Shown here in pieces: positions 5,538 to 5,545 of a DNA stretch of 5,545 bases. The first letter of the stretch is position 1. Each line of letters begins with the position of its first letter. The position numbers and the translations under genes are program-made. The stretch comes from DYGA01 sp964540695. GTDB taxonomy: Bacteria; Patescibacteriota; Patescibacteriia; S139-126. The DNA lies in the NCBI GenBank assembly GCA_964540695.1, contig CAZINS010000018.1:1-5545 (forward strand), in the 5' to 3' direction. The notes below the pieces were generated by a model. That model saw only the letters and a list, made by a program, of their open reading frames with translations. It had not been told where the DNA came from and did not search any database.

Positions 5538-5545
5538 AATGTTTA

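Overview
This window holds one complete transport operon between two non-coding regions rich in short repeats. A perfect sigma70-type promoter (270-298) drives four same-strand genes separated by 2, 3 and 6 nt. They encode a membrane-anchored MacA/HlyD-type adaptor (333-2066), a MacB/LolD-type ABC ATPase (2069-2785) and two tandem, diverged FtsX/MacB-fold permeases (2789-4024 and 4031-5275). A hairpin terminator (5339-5369) closes the unit. The C-terminal end of an unrelated, unrecognised gene occupies the first 92 bases.

Organism: most likely a member of the Patescibacteria (Candidate Phyla Radiation, Parcubacteria-like). This is inferred from three things: low-GC genes, AT-only intergenic DNA with a GC-rich CCTGCCGGCAGG palindrome, and no recognisable Shine-Dalgarno sequence before any of the four genes. 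The TTGACA/TATAAT promoter argues against Bacteroidota (their -10 differs), and the missing Shine-Dalgarno sites argue against Firmicutes. No marker gene is present, so this assignment is provisional.

How the genes work together: the ATPase should energise a permease dimer, probably a heterodimer of the two paralogues, and the adaptor should dock on the outer face of the permeases. The set is MacAB/YknXYZ-like. No outer-membrane channel gene is present, as expected if the cell has no outer membrane. The cargo cannot be read from the sequence.

The most unusual content is non-coding. Both flanks carry degenerate tandem arrays with a 7-nt period (about 103-172, 226-253 and 5273-5314). The upstream arrays switch orientation around a central dyad that includes the GC-rich hairpin. 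Downstream of the terminator lie a perfect 10-bp hairpin (5374-5397) and a roughly 130-nt nested fold-back element (5408-5537) with mutually exclusive pairings. In the proteins, the main oddity is an adaptor helical region of about 300 residues, far longer than in typical MacA proteins.
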